This document shows positions 51,800 through 63,249 of a stretch of 64,000 nucleotides of DNA, one piece after another. The notes under the pieces were generated by a model. The model was not told the DNA's origin and did not search any database. It saw only the letters and a list, made by a program, of their open reading frames with translations. This DNA comes from Heliopora coerulea (lineage: Eukaryota > Cnidaria > Anthozoa > Scleralcyonacea > Helioporidae), in contig JASJOG010000207.1 of assembly GCA_030142905.1 (NCBI GenBank), positions 62,001 to 126,000 of the forward strand, in the 5' to 3' direction. Numbering within the stretch: the stretch's first letter is position 1; each line of letters opens with the position of its first letter. The position numbers and the translations under genes were made by a program.

Positions 51800-53520
51800 C
51801 TGCCAGGTCGTAATTACTTTTTAATTATCTGAGGTTTATGACGTCATTGATCACGGACCCTTAACTTTATATTCCTTCTAAGGACCCCCTTTTATGTAAA
51901 TTTAATTCTACCCAATGAACTGTAAAAAGACTGGAACGATACCTTCCAACTATCTGACATGCCGGTCCACTTGCAGGTCATTCTAGTCCCACATGCGATA
52001 AAACACGCAATCTATTGCGAAAAACGTAGCTTAAATTTCGGATTTTTTGACAGTTTTCTTTTTCGTCCTTCGTAAGTAAAGGAAATTGTCCGTAGGACTG
52101 TGTATTTGTCAGAATTAACTGTCAATGAAAAGTAAAGGTTCAATAAGACTTTTTCTCACGCGTGGTTTTGACCTGCGTAGCTACCCCAATGTCGGCTTCT
52201 TTCAATCATTAGGTCTGGTACAACGAGATCTCGTTCCAATCTTTTTAGAGTTCATTGGTTCTACCTCACTGGTTCAAGTTCTTGTCAATAAGAGAAAATG
52301 GCAAACATGTAACTCCAATTCAAAAATGTGCGTGTTCATATGATTTATACAAGTTTTGAGTCCACCTGTTTTAGGTGGTCTGAGAATAGACCGAATTTGG
52401 ACCGGTAACGGACAGGTTTTCATGCTTAGGTAGTCGTTCGATGTATGAAGAAATTGCAGTGAACGCGTGCGTGTTGAGAATTTAAAAACAACGCAATCTG
52501 TTCTGCGAACGAAGAGTTCTTTCAAAACACCCAAACCCAGTCCAACCAGGTAAAGTGAACACAACTAGTCCGTTTTCAACAAAGTTTAACAAACTCTTCC
52601 ATTTCAACAGAATACACCTTTTTAAAACATTAATTATACTTCATTTTGCTTTCCTCTTGCCAACTTTCGGGCTCTTGGGAGTTTCTTTATCTCCACATGA
52701 GAAACCGAACTGTTGAGACAGTGCTTCGTTGCTAACCTTTAACTGTTCTTCAATATTTAAACGCAACTAAATAATAAAACATTACATTACGTCAAGGACA
52801 ATAAGAGCTGACCTGCACGCCACTAGTGCTGATCTCTACGCCACAAACAAACCTGTCCTAAGCAAGCTGAACAACACTCCACTTAACCTTAACTGAGGTA
52901 CAATAGCAAGTCACAGAGACATTCTCATCGTGTAATACGGGATAACCGTTCTGTTTCAGCATATACTATCGTATTTCACATCACTACGAGATCAATGTGA
53001 TACGCGTATACTTTGTGTAACTGGGTTTTTCAGAAAGTTTTCTTTTGATATCACTCTTAAGCATATACTTCGCAAGTGAATAGTGTTTTTGCACAGTATG
53101 ATTGGTTCCTCTGTCTCAAAGAACCTTGCACTATTCACCTCCGGGCGAAACAATTGGGGCTCCCGTTTTGTTTCATTTACGTAAGAAGAAGATTGTTTTG
53201 AATAAACGAAGTCACTATGCCAGACAATTCCAAAACAGCAACTAAATTTGGCTAGAAGGTATTCGGAGATTAGTTTTTTCTTTTACTTTTTAGTGATAAA
53301 TGCACTCGGTATGTGTTCAAACTGTTTTGTTTACAAATGTGAGTGGGCGACAAGCCGACGTTCCTTCAAATTGTTTTAAAATTTAAAAAAGAAATATATG
53401 TGAAGGCACTCATGAGAGGTATATGCTAAAACAATTATTTACCTCAGTGTCGATGAATAGCGTAAATATTTACCTCTACTTCAGCGTATAATTATTCATT
53501 AGTTTTCATGCGAAATAATT
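51800..53520. other. Intergenic, no feature recognised
   Basis: Frames at 52125-52343 and 52274-52564 are unsupported. No repeat ends were seen. Confidence 0.4.
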
Positions 53521-53530
53521 TTTAAGTGGA

Positions 53531-54208
53531 ACAACCCTTACGAAAATTTTATAAGTCATTTCACATATGGAATCGCAGGATTTCCAAAAATTGAAAATGT
53601 CGGCGTAAACGAAGCTTTGCACAAATCAGTGCTCAAGTAAACGTGTTTACGCCGCCTTTACCGCAGACGACTCGTATAGGAGCAATGGGTGACAGTAAAA
53701 GTTTTAAAACAGAAAATTAACGTATAAAGGTTAAGGCTTAGGTCTATTTAATATTAGAACATTTTTGAACTGTTTGAATAGTTTTCTACTTTGGTAAAGC
53801 GGTCTAATAACGAATCTAAAAGCAACAATTTATTGTTTTGACAGTCTAACAAATAAAACTCATATAACAATAGTACTTTGGGAACTGTATTTTGGGTAAC
53901 AAAAAATCGTTACCGCAAACTAGGTTTGCGGTAACGCGGTGGTAAGGCACGTTTTCTTACCGCAATTTTGGACAGCTTGAGTCGGAGCGTTTTCACATGT
54001 TATGAAATACTTAACTCACTTGTAAATTAAGTGGTTAAAATTTCACATGTGAAACGTTTTTAAACGAAGTATGTACTTCAAATATGGAATGAGATATTTA
54101 TATATGAAAATTGATTTCACATGTGAAATTTTCTTATTACATATGGAATTGAAATTCTTTCTTCATTTATGAAATGGCGTATGAAATTTTTGTATGGGAG
54201 AAATTTAC
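53531..54208. mobile_element. Palindrome-array MITE, copy 2, with internal insertion
   Basis: Ends CCCTTACGAAAATTTTATAA and GAAATTTTTGTATGGG match the other copies. The palindrome array is split: a short part at 53551-53575 and the main part at about 53990-54185. The 410 bp between contain GTAAAC/GTTTACGCCG and GCGGTAA words in both orientations, probably a second insertion. Confidence 0.55.
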
Positions 54209-54460
54209 CTGATCAACCTGCTCTGACAGTGTCGCGGTTATAAGACTTTTGAGCTCTTTTATGGCTGGCGAATCTATGGCTGATATAATGTCAGTGAGTA
54301 AAGCAAAGATTTAAGAAATCATTGACCTCTTATTTCGTTGAAGTGAAACAAAAATTTCCTGACCTTCTTCCTCAGTAGACGTCTCTTTGACATCTGAGGT
54401 GACATCAGTTACAGTTTCTGCGTTTTCTAACTAAAAAGGAAAGACAATATTAAATAAGTA

Positions 54461-55064
54461 CCGTAAATGATCTAATAAGCGTCTTTTATCTAATAAACGC
54501 CCTCTGTAGAATTTTCATTTTGTAATAAACACTTCTTTGTAATAAACGCCAAATGTCTAATAAACGCCTCCCCTCAAGCAACAAACAACGAGAGAAAAGA
54601 GTGAATTCAACACATTAATCACGGTTAATGAAATTTATAGAGGTGTTTTGATTTACCAGTAAAGGTTTGGAAACGACATCCTGTCCTAGCTAAAATTTAA
54701 AATTAGAGTACCACTCCTTAATATCTTTGCATTTTGATAACAGCCGGGAGCAACCAGACCCATTTCACACTTGCTCTTACCATAAACTTGAACAGATGTT
54801 GAATTCTTCCACTAACTGACGACTACTAGGACAATGGCGTAAATATCCTGAATTAAGTCAACTGTAATATATCATGTTTCCACGATTTACCCCTATCTTT
54901 AGATAGGTCGTGTTTTCTATGACTATATTTAGATCAAAGTCTTCTTACCCCAAATCAAAGTCTTCTTACCCTAGACATTTGTGTGAAAATGGAAATAAAC
55001 GCCGCTCTATGATAAACGTTTCGTATCCAATAGACACTCGGGGCGTTTATTAGATCAGATACAG
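54461..55064. mobile_element. Tigger/pogo-like MITE with TA target duplication
   Basis: The left end is CCGTAAATGATCTAATAAGC; the right end is the reverse complement of CTGTATCTGATCTAATAAAC. TA flanks both (54459-54460, 55065-55066). Many subterminal copies of TCTAATAAACGCC are present. There is no coding region; 604 bp. Confidence 0.75.
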
Positions 55065-55277
55065 TATTGAGATCTTTACACACTGAAAGATGCAAAACTG
55101 AGATAGGACTCGTTGGCGGTACACTTAAAGGCAATCAGTGATTATTCGACTTGTTTCACGAGTAAAAAAGTATTGTATAGGCGTTCTGATTGGTAATACA
55201 ATTTTCTCTTCACCTCTGAAAGATTTTGTCGCATCTTTCTAATTGGCTAACTTGCCAACATCGCGGTAAGGTGAGAA

Positions 55278-55540
55278 TAAGAACTTTGTTTTGACTGAAT
55301 CAGGTAAGAAATAAAAAGTGGGCTGAGCTAACATTGTTAAAAATTTCTGTTTTTTAGCACAAAAATCTACTGTAATCATTTACGGCAAGTGTATCGTAAA
55401 AGTACTTTAAGAATTTCGATCTGACTAAATCAGGCAAGAAATAAAAAGCGTGCTAAGCTTACACTGTTAAAAAAATTCTGATTTTTAATCCGGGAGGAGT
55501 CTACAGTAATATTTTACGGTAAGTGTATAGTAAAAATACT
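55278..55540. repeat. Two-copy tandem repeat of about 130 bp
   Basis: CAGGTAAGAAATAAAAAGTG…GTTAAAAATTTCTG…TTACGGCAAGTGTAT occurs twice in a row with substitutions. Confidence 0.65.
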
Positions 55541-55734
55541 TCACAGTACAAAGTACTACCTTCGGAAAAATTTCCGTATTTTAACCTGATTAACTACTCC
55601 AATACATTCCCTCTTTAATATTTCTTCACTGTAAATTTGCTTTCATTGAGTGAATTTACAGCATTTTCTCTTTCTCAAGCTACCTGTAGTTTTCACTGTA
55701 AAGTAACAGATATTTTTTGACAATGTGGCTGTCG

Positions 55735-55840
55735 CAATCCGTAAACAAGAAACATCTTGAAATCCCAAAATATGGGTCAGATTCAATACAAAAAGTTGAA
55801 TAAGTGGTACTTCGACTTCCATCGAAGCCATCATCATACC
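55735..55840 (-). repeat. Degenerate relative of the PLE-type foldback core
   Basis: The minus strand reads ATGATGATGGCTTCGATGGA, AGTCGAAGTACCAC, then TGACCCATATTTTGGGATTT and CAAGATG. Order and words parallel the foldback at 50246-50340 (TGATGACTTTGG…AAGTCGAAATATCAC…TGACTCATATCTTGAG). Confidence 0.4.
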
Positions 55841-55845
55841 ACCCC

Positions 55846-56127
55846 TACGAAAATTTCATGTCATCTCATATGTGAAAAGTATATGGAACTGGAACGTTTT
55901 TACGAATGAAACTTTCATTTCACATATGAAACTTAAACGTTTTCACATAGGAAATACATAATTCACATGTGAAATTGTGTGGTTCAAAATTTCACATGTG
56001 AAATGTTGCTGTACGAAACATGTATTTCACTTGTGAAATTTTCATTTCACATGTAGAATTGAAATACTTTCATATATGAAACACTATTTTCATATGTAAA
56101 ATAATATGTGAAATTTTTGTCAGGGCA
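55846..56127. mobile_element. Palindrome-array MITE, copy 3
   Basis: Ends CCCCTACGAAAATTTCATGT and GTGAAATTTTTGTCAGGG are inverted repeats. The inside is almost entirely variants of TTTCACATGTGAAA (about twelve). This is the clearest copy. Confidence 0.7.
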
Positions 56128-56705
56128 GTTCGTTAAAATATGATATATTTCCCTTCGGGCCAGCAAAGAACTCACTCTCTCATCTTTTCTCTCTGCCACT
56201 AACCCTGAGTAACCTTTTGCCAGCCCCAGTCTGGATTAAAAATTTGGTAATGTTACCTCTATCTTTTCACCATCGTTTGGCTCTTCCTCATCTGCTATAA
56301 AAAAAAAGAAAGTAAATTATCACTATTAAAAGTCCTTAAATAAAGTCCTTGAGGACAAAATGAATTTTTGTGTAAAGACCCAGAAGCCTTCTCTTTCCGT
56401 AGGGCATGACACATCAGTAATGTCTATTATCATAACCCTCTAAGTCTTTAATCCCCGAACATACATATACATATTGCTCGGAGTTTCACGCCCGTGGCTT
56501 CTTTATGCCACGGTCAGGTTACAAGACATTAGGCTGTGGATATTTAAATAATAAAAGAACACATACCATCAGGTGCTGGTGTTTCTGGCATATTAGCATA
56601 ATCAAACGTCAGATTAAGGCGAACCTATTGAAATAAAAGTACAGAACAATCACCACAATAAGAAAATAAGAGACATCGGTCCTTAAGTACTTGTGAAATT
56701 TGTAT

Positions 56706-56835
56706 CGAATGTAAAATAAAGTAAAGTAAAGTAAAGTAAAGTAAAGTAAGGTAAAGTAAAGTAATGTAAAGTAAAGTAAGGTAAGGTAAAGTAAAAGTAA
56801 AGTAAATGTAATGTAAGGTAAGGTAAGGTAAAGAT
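56706..56835. repeat. (GTAAA)n microsatellite
   Basis: GTAAA/GTAAG pentamers continue up to the PLE fragment at 56826. Minus-strand frames rich in FTLLYFTLLYF are repeat translation. Confidence 0.85.
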
Positions 56836-57080
56836 TTCGGCTATCTGTGAACACATAGGCATCTCGGCATACACAGGAAATGAGATCTCTCACCCCTCTT
56901 CTTTGTCCAGCATTTTAGCACATAAAAGAGAAACTGGACACCCGATTTCTTTCGATGATTTTTCAGTTTTAGCTAGTGGTCGTTCAGAATTAGATACTCT
57001 TATTCGAGAAAGTTTGCTAATCGCAAAATTAAATCCCTCTCTCAACGTAAACATTAGGTCATTTCCTCTCATGTTGTTTT
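56826..57080 (+). pseudogene. PLE GIY-YIG domain fragment
   Basis: It reads KISAICEHIGISAYTGNEIS, HPSSLSSILAHKRETGHPIS, FDDFSVLASGRSELDTLIRE and SLLIAKLNPSLNVNIRSFPL ending MLF-stop. This is the second half of the endonuclease with the conserved ISEH and FDDF…LI(R/K)ESLL parts. It directly follows the GTAAA repeat, so it is truncated. Confidence 0.8.
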
Positions 57081-57212
57081 GAATTTTTTTTTCCTTTTCC
57101 CTCACCTTAATCCCAGTCTTGGCACATCATTTATTATCCTGTCCTTGTCTCATCTCTATTTTTGAAATCGTGCAGATTATTTAAGCCGAAAATTTTCATG
57201 TAAACAGACACT

Positions 57213-57249
57213 CTGATGATGTTGCTTGTAAAGTGACGAAACGTTAGTT
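57213..57249 (+). ncRNA. Hammerhead-like motif after PLE fragment
   Basis: CTGATGA, stem II GTTGCTT/AAGTGAC with two wobble pairs and a GTA loop, GAAAC, GTTA and the site GTT. Confidence 0.45.
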
Positions 57250-57296
57250 CCTTATTAAAGTATTTTCCAAAGTATCCTGATGTGTATATTTGTGAT

Positions 57297-57359
57297 ATGG
57301 GCTTCCTGAAAATTATTTGTTGGGCAATAATCTTTATTATTAGACTTAAGATAAGGTAA
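57297..57359 (+). CDS. Hydrophobic micro-ORF in PLE terminus, copy c
   Basis: 20 codons, MGFLKIICWAIIFIIRLKIR-stop, 47 bp after the hammerhead-like motif. It shares the IICWA.IF..RL core with copies a and b. Confidence 0.45.
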   Translation: MGFLKIICWAIIFIIRLKIR

Positions 57360-57523
57360 GATATAATGGCAGGTAATGAAAATTAATGGAAGGTAATAAA
57401 AGGGAAGGGAAGAGGAAGTAACATGACAAAGAGTAAAGCTATCACCTACATATGTACATTCAATGGAACATGGCATTTACGCTCGACTGCTCACAGTTAA
57501 ATCGATATTTCGGATGAAGGAAA

Positions 57524-57725
57524 ATTTCGAGTGTCTGATACAATTTTTACGACCTAACCGGGACTTGTTCCGAAAAATGCAACTTTGGGGCATCCGGCTG
57601 TGGCTCGAATCCGCGACCTTCCAAATCTAGTGCGATGCTCTCCCACCTGGATGGCCCAAAGTTGCATTTTTCGCAACAGGTCTCGGCTAGGTCTTAAAAA
57701 TTGTATCAGACACTTGAAATTTTAC
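57524..57725 (-). repeat. Foldback element with a tRNA-like core
   Basis: Arms of about 70 bp (TGTCTGATACAATTTTTA… and …TTAAAAATTGTATCAGACA) flank a core. The core's minus strand reads GGTGGGAGAGCATCGCACTA then GATTTGGAAGGTCGCGGATT and CGAGCC, resembling the D-arm, anticodon region and TTCGA T-arm of a tRNA. The T-stem pairs poorly. Probably a tRNA-derived SINE or pseudogene folded in an inverted repeat. Confidence 0.5.
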
Positions 57726-58400
57726 TACATCAGAACTATCAGCTAGATAGGCTGTTCTCCCTAGAGGTCCAGTAAGGGCCACCCTTCATGGTCCAGTGTT
57801 ACTACAGGAGGAAACCGGTGAGCAGATAGCGCCCCCCGCACAGAGTGTTTTCCCAGACAGTATCCGCCAGCAGATAGTGTCCCCCTAGGCAATATCCTTA
57901 GCAGATACTGTCTCCCCAGACATAATCTGCTGAGCGGATAGCCCCTTGAAGATTCTACCTTCCCTTCAAAATTTGTGCGATAACTTTCAGTTTTTACTTA
58001 CTTTGATAAAAAATATAAAAGGAATCTCCAAGTTTAAGCAATCAGTTTCGTATAACGCATAATTCACAAAGGGCTATAGTTTATCAAAGCAACTCCCAGC
58101 TCAGTTTCGGTGTTCGGTTTCTGACAATTAACAGTTATTCATCTAAGGCAGAGTGAATATTGTTGAATGATCCTCTGAGCCTGACGCGAATAAATGTTTT
58201 AGTATAATTACACAGGTGATTATTTGAAAGAAAGTAGTGAACTAGCACTTTTTTTTAAATCTCATCGGTAACACTTACAAAGGTAGCTACCATCTTGTTT
58301 CTGAGCCTTCACTATTGTATTCAGCTGTAGGTGATCATTGAGATTTATGACGTGAATTTCTAGCTAATCACCACGCAGGATTGTCGATAATCACCTGTGT
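57726..58400. other. Intergenic with CAGATAGTG/ACAGTATCC words
   Basis: Between 57820 and 57960 words such as GCAGATAGTGTCCCCC and ACAGTATCCGCC repeat imperfectly; related words recur at 59165-59230. The rest is unrecognised. Confidence 0.4.
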
Positions 58401-58409
58401 AATTATACT

Positions 58410-58640
58410 AATAACAGATATAAGTAAGCAAAACAACGATCGGCAACGAGGTCCCAAATGTCCAAGTAACTGCCAAGTTTTCTTTAAGCAACAAAGCGCC
58501 GTTTCCGTGTTCAGTTTCAGTGACAATAACAGGTATGGGTCATCAAAGCAACAATCGGCAACAGAGTTACTGAAGTCAAAGTAACTCCTAAGGGTTTCAT
58601 TAAGCAACAAAAAAAGCAACGGTCACGAAAGCAAAAACCG
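58410..58640. repeat. Imperfect tandem repeat with ATCGGCAACGAGG
   Basis: Two units (about 58425 and 58550) share AACAACGATCGGCAAC, AAGTAACT, AAG…TTT…TTAAGCAAC. A part of the same unit is at 58090-58150. Confidence 0.5.
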
Positions 58641-58663
58641 CACCGACAAACCGCAGTTACAGT

Positions 58664-58985
58664 CAATGGCGTTGCTAGGATAAATATATTGTGTGTGTGT
58701 GTGCAAAATTGTGGCATACCTTGAGGTTTTACTGGTTTTTAATTATGAAATCGGTGCTCACCACCAAGCAACATGTTTGGGATCACTGGGTAAATGAGAA
58801 CGAGTATTTGTTTGACGTCGCACCAAGAAAAACTTGGTTGAAGAAACGAATGTTGACGAGATGCAGAACACGAGGCAACGATTTAATTGTTCAACAGGTT
58901 CAATATACTGGTATGAAATGGGCAGGCCCCCCAATTTAATGGGGGGGGGCATGGCCCTCTGGACCCCCCTTCGCGACGCCTATGG
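58664..58985. mobile_element. Possible hAT-like MITE
   Basis: Left ATGGCGTTGCTAGGATAAAT and right reverse complement ATAGGCGTCGCGAAGGGGGG are partly matching inverted ends with G-rich subterminal sequence. No clear target duplication. Confidence 0.3.
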
Positions 58986-59229
58986 TTTCAGTGTTTAACC
59001 GAGATTTGTATAGGGAGGAATTGTATTACTAGTAAGTTTTGACTCACTTTGTCACATAAACTTGTTAATTTTGTAACATAAACAATTTCTCAGGAAAGTC
59101 TATGCTTTACTTACTGTCTTTCACTTTCGTATGTGGGACATTTAATTCGCAAGACATTTAATTATAGAGGACAGTATCCGCTAGCGGATAGCGTCTGGAG
59201 GGATAGTATCCACGGGTACACACTATCTG

Positions 59230-59420
59230 CTGTGACACCGGAGCACTCGGAGAAAACCTAGGATGCTTGGTAAAGTCAAACTTGACAACACTCCTCTGAC
59301 ATAAGACCAACCTAACTTTAACCCGACAACTGCGTGAAGCCAGAAACGAACCCTAGTCAAAGTGGTGAGAGACTCGTGTATTACAATTGTGCCACCAGCA
59401 GCACACCCACAACTTTTATG
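59230..59420 (-). repeat. Possible tRNA-derived SINE fragment
   Basis: The minus strand has GCTGGTGGCACAATTGTAAT, then CTCTCACCACTTTGACTAGG and GTTCGTTTCTGGC, suggestive of A and B boxes of RNA polymerase III. Confidence 0.3.
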
Positions 59421-59631
59421 TTGTACCTTGTGCGTGAAGGCGTACTTGTACAACTTGTAATGCTTGAAATATCTACAAAAAGGAACAAGAACGGGAATGG
59501 TTCGCATTGAATATGTAAATTGCAAAGACGATGTAGGTTTCGGATTGTAAGCGAAAAATACTAGGGCGTACGGCTACGAAAATTCATGATGATAAATGCA
59601 AGCCAAGTTTATGCTTCTCTCACAGGTTCAC

Positions 59632-59805
59632 ACGTTCGTCATAATCATGATCATAATCATAATCGTAATCATAATCATCACAATCAGAATCACAATCCTA
59701 ATTACAATCATAATTACAATCATAATCACAATTACAATTACAATCATAATCACAGTCACAGTCACAATCAGAATCACAATCATAATCACAATCAATCATA
59801 ATCAC
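59632..59805. repeat. CATAATCACAAT microsatellite
   Basis: A (CATAAT/CACAAT)n array of about 170 bp. Frames across it give only HNHNHNHN or IIIIII peptides. Confidence 0.88.
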
Positions 59806-59979
59806 AATGACACACGCAAGCGAAGTAAACACTTCACGTACAGCTTAACTCATGTTCACTCCAAGTACAAAAGAGTTAACTAACCATGAAGTGCTTGCTG
59901 CGCTTGCGTATGTCGTTATCATTATCATTTGGGACCTTAGAATCAACAATGTCATCGAAGTCCTTTAAAATTTCCGCAT

Positions 59980-60193
59980 TTAACCCATTAAGGGACAGAG
60001 GCACGTTTTGGTATTTTACTCTGGCTAACATCAGACAATTTTACTCGTCCAAGGGACCAGCCCAGCCCCTTAATGAATTAATAACCATCTCCTAAACCCA
60101 TTAAGGGGCAAGGGGGTGCTTTGGTATTTTACTCTGGCTAACAGCAGACGATTGTACTCGTGAAAGGGAGGAGCCCTGCCCCTCGATGAGTTA
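59980..60193. mobile_element. Two adjacent copies of a small CCCATTAAGGGG MITE
   Basis: Each unit of about 100 bp starts AACCCATTAAGGGGCAAGGG, has GGTATTTTACTCTGGCTAAC and AGACGATTGTACTCGT, and ends near the inverted sequence CCCCTTAATGA. Units are at about 59980-60082 and 60092-60193; others are at 63118-63217 and, inverted, 63447-63537. Confidence 0.65.
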
Positions 60194-60902
60194 CAGAAAC
60201 TATGGTTTGTTAACCACCGTTCCGGATACTTGCAATTGTGACTTGTTTTATGACTTCTAAAATGGCTCCAGTTCTCTTAGAACGACTGTACTCTCGGGTT
60301 GAATTTATTCTCAAATAACAGGGTTTTTTCCACCCTGCAAGCTGACGTCGTCCTTAAGACGTGAAAATGGTCTGGGGGACGTTGTATACAGAACGACGAC
60401 GGTGTTGAGAATGCTCTAGAAAATAAAAACTATTCAGTCTCTTTATTTTGCATGAAGAATTCTTTCGTTCAAAGAACGTCGTCGTTGAAGGTGACGTCGT
60501 AGATCTTAGGATCCCTATTATGACGAACATGCAAACAAGGCTTTAGGCACGCCAGCGCGAACAAGAATGATTAGGGAATGAGTGTGTGAAGATATGACAT
60601 AATTGATGAGAAAAAGCCTGGAACTAGAGGTGTGGTAATACACTAGGTAGAGAGTTGTGATCTGTAAGATTGAGAATCAAACGAGTTGAATTTAAAAAGA
60701 GAATAAGAGAATACTTCGTTACAAGTGACATACAGTATCTGTATGAAGAAAATACAATGACATTTAAACACTTACGTGTTCAGCGTGTAATCTGTTATCG
60801 TTTGCACTTGGCCAGCAGAAAAAAGTTGTATGCTGAACGGAGGCCTCTGAAACAGACAAGTACCTTTCAATCTCCATTATTTAAAATGATAATGCTAATT
60901 TC

Positions 60903-61388
60903 CAGGGGCGTAGCGAAAGGAGGGCGCAGGAAGTGCCACATCCCCCAGTGACCCGTTTGTCGGAAATTGTCAGCACAGCAGAAGTCTTGTCGGCAAAGTT
61001 TTGCTTTAAGAAACTATCAAACGATTCATTCTTGGGTAAAATTTCGAACGCTCAATCGTGATATAATTTTGCAGCTTTCTGACGCACGTCAAGTTACCAA
61101 TTGCTGATGACTGCGACAGGTTTTCTTTCATAGCACCTGGATATCATTTAACAGGGAGCAACCTCTTGTCAGTTTGCCATTTGTGCGAATGCTAGAAACA
61201 GTTAAAAATTACAAACACTTGAAAAGCTTTGAGCTTTTGATCCCTGTTTGGGTGTTCTATGTGCTTTTTAGAAAAATGGATTGTAGAAAACAACTCAGCT
61301 GTTTTGTACCATACCAGGACCACGCCAACTTTGTCGCCAAAATCTAATTATGCTCCTTTCCAAATATCGAGGCTTCGCTACGCCCCTG
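60903..61388. mobile_element. hAT MITE, 486 bp, 8-bp target duplication
   Basis: Termini CAGGGGCGTAGCGAAAGG and the reverse complement of CAGGGGCGTAGCGAAGCC. Flanks are CTAATTTC (60895-60902) and CTAACTTC (61389-61396), one mismatch. There is no coding sequence. Confidence 0.8.
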
Positions 61389-61389
61389 C

Positions 61390-63117
61390 TAACTTCATTC
61401 CAACGTAGTTTACCATGCCCCATCCGCGGGGCATTTTTTAATTAATTTTTGTGGACGCAAAGGAAATGTGCTCATTCGAGGTGGGCCGCTTTAAAATCGA
61501 GTCTGGAACCAGTAATAGGCGGTAAGCTTTCATGAATATCCCCAAACAGAAATTTCTCTTCGTGCTAAATGTTTCCCGACACTATGAGGTGATAGTTCAG
61601 AGACGTGTGAACCAACTAATTATGGGGGGCACAACCCACCTGTAGAGGGGTCCAAGGCCATGAACCCCCGGGAAATTTGGGGGGTTTTCCTGGTTTTTTA
61701 TTTGAGGCTTTGAAACACTATTTCCGGCATTTTAAGAACAATTCCACAAAAGAATATACAGATAATAAACAAGTGGTAATTACAAATATTTACTCTACAG
61801 CTGATTGTTGGGTCCAACCTGATCAATTGCATCATAAAAAATGCGACTGTCGTAAATACTGGGCGACAAGACCCCCACTTCTACTATTGGGAAGCACGTG
61901 TCTCCATACTCCCCCGCCTCCTACGCATATGTAGTTCTCAATGTAGACATGACTATGTGCGAGAAAACAGGAAAACGGATAGGTTGTGCCTTATCGATTG
62001 TAGTGGACTACGACGGCCAGTCACGGGCGATTACAGATACTGAGTAATCGATACGATAAGCATGGGGCCTGGGTCTACACGTCACTGCAGGCCCCTACAG
62101 AGCCTGAAGAGAACAACAATATCCTATCTGAAATCTAATCCTGGCAGTTGATGCTCATCTTTGATCTTCAGTGACTACCCAAAAATAATAAATCAATTTC
62201 AGTTGTCCTTCCTGAAGACACTGACATATTATTTTACAGGGAGATGACCATGGTGTCATGGCCTCCCTCACACACTCTGTTCCATTGGAAATTTGCACAT
62301 ATAGTAGACTAATACACATATTACTTATTAGAAGAGATGTTCACCAAGGAATGTGTCTTAAAAACTGACCCAGGTCACAACAGTTTCAATGGTTTTAACT
62401 GGCCTTTTCACCCTTGTAGTTAGTTACTGAACACCCCTCCCCAAAGGAAATCCTACTAATGCCACTGCCTTTATAGGGGAACCTCATTCAGGATGCCTTC
62501 TTCAGGATGCCTTATTCAAGAGTAAGCTTATATTCAAGAGACCACTGAGAGTGGTTGTTTCATAAAAAGTCTTGATGGTTTAAACCTTAATGAAATGTAA
62601 TAGTTGACATTACACACTACCTTTACACTGTGGCAAAGCAACAGTTCTTTGAAGAATTTATAAGTATCGTCCACATTTCCATAAGGAGTACCTAAACAAC
62701 AACTGCCATTGTCATTTTAAAATGGACTAATTAATTAGTATATTTCCATTTTTATCAATGAGAGTTATATAATTTTGCCCACTCTGTACAATTTACAAAT
62801 ACAGGTAGTGTCATGATGAATTTCACCACTCAAAACTTGTAAATGTTCCTTTGTAACTTTGTGACCAGTAACAAAATTTTTGAAGTAAATGATTTACATT
62901 TGATTTAAAATCAATTTTGCAACTGCAAAGAACTAATTAATGCAACACTTTTCCCCATCTGATTGATAAATAGTTATTCATGAACAAAAATATGATATAA
63001 ATTTTGAAACCCTGTTCAAGTGCCAGTTTGATCAGATGAGAAAAAGTTTCAAATTATTTACAACTAATTTTCTGCCAAATTTCAATCCCCATATCCATAA
63101 ATTAAACACAGCTTCCT
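61390..63117. other. Intergenic, no feature firmly recognised
   Basis: A G/C-rich patch at about 61620-61685 (GGGGGGCACAACCCACC; CCCGGGAAATTTGGGG) resembles decayed DNA-transposon ends. The rest is unremarkable. Confidence 0.35.
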
Positions 63118-63217
63118 TAACCCACTCAGGGGCAAGGGTGAACTTTAGTGTTTTATTGTGGCTAACAGCAGATGATTTACTTGTCACTGGGATGACTCCT
63201 GGTCATTAAAGGGTTAA
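63118..63217 (+). mobile_element. CCCATTAAGGGG-family MITE, copy 3
   Basis: AACCCACTCAGGGGCAAGGG, then GTGGCTAACAGCAGATGATT and TCATTAAAGGGTTAAAC. Confidence 0.6.
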
Positions 63218-63249
63218 ACTTTGTAACTATTATTATATATACTGAATGT

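Noticed and set aside
56609..56893. Minus-strand FTLLYFTLLYF frames
   Set aside because: They translate the GTAAA repeat and cross into the antisense of a PLE fragment.
59586..59883. HNHN- and poly-Ile-type open frames
   Set aside because: They are translations of the CATAAT/CACAAT microsatellite.
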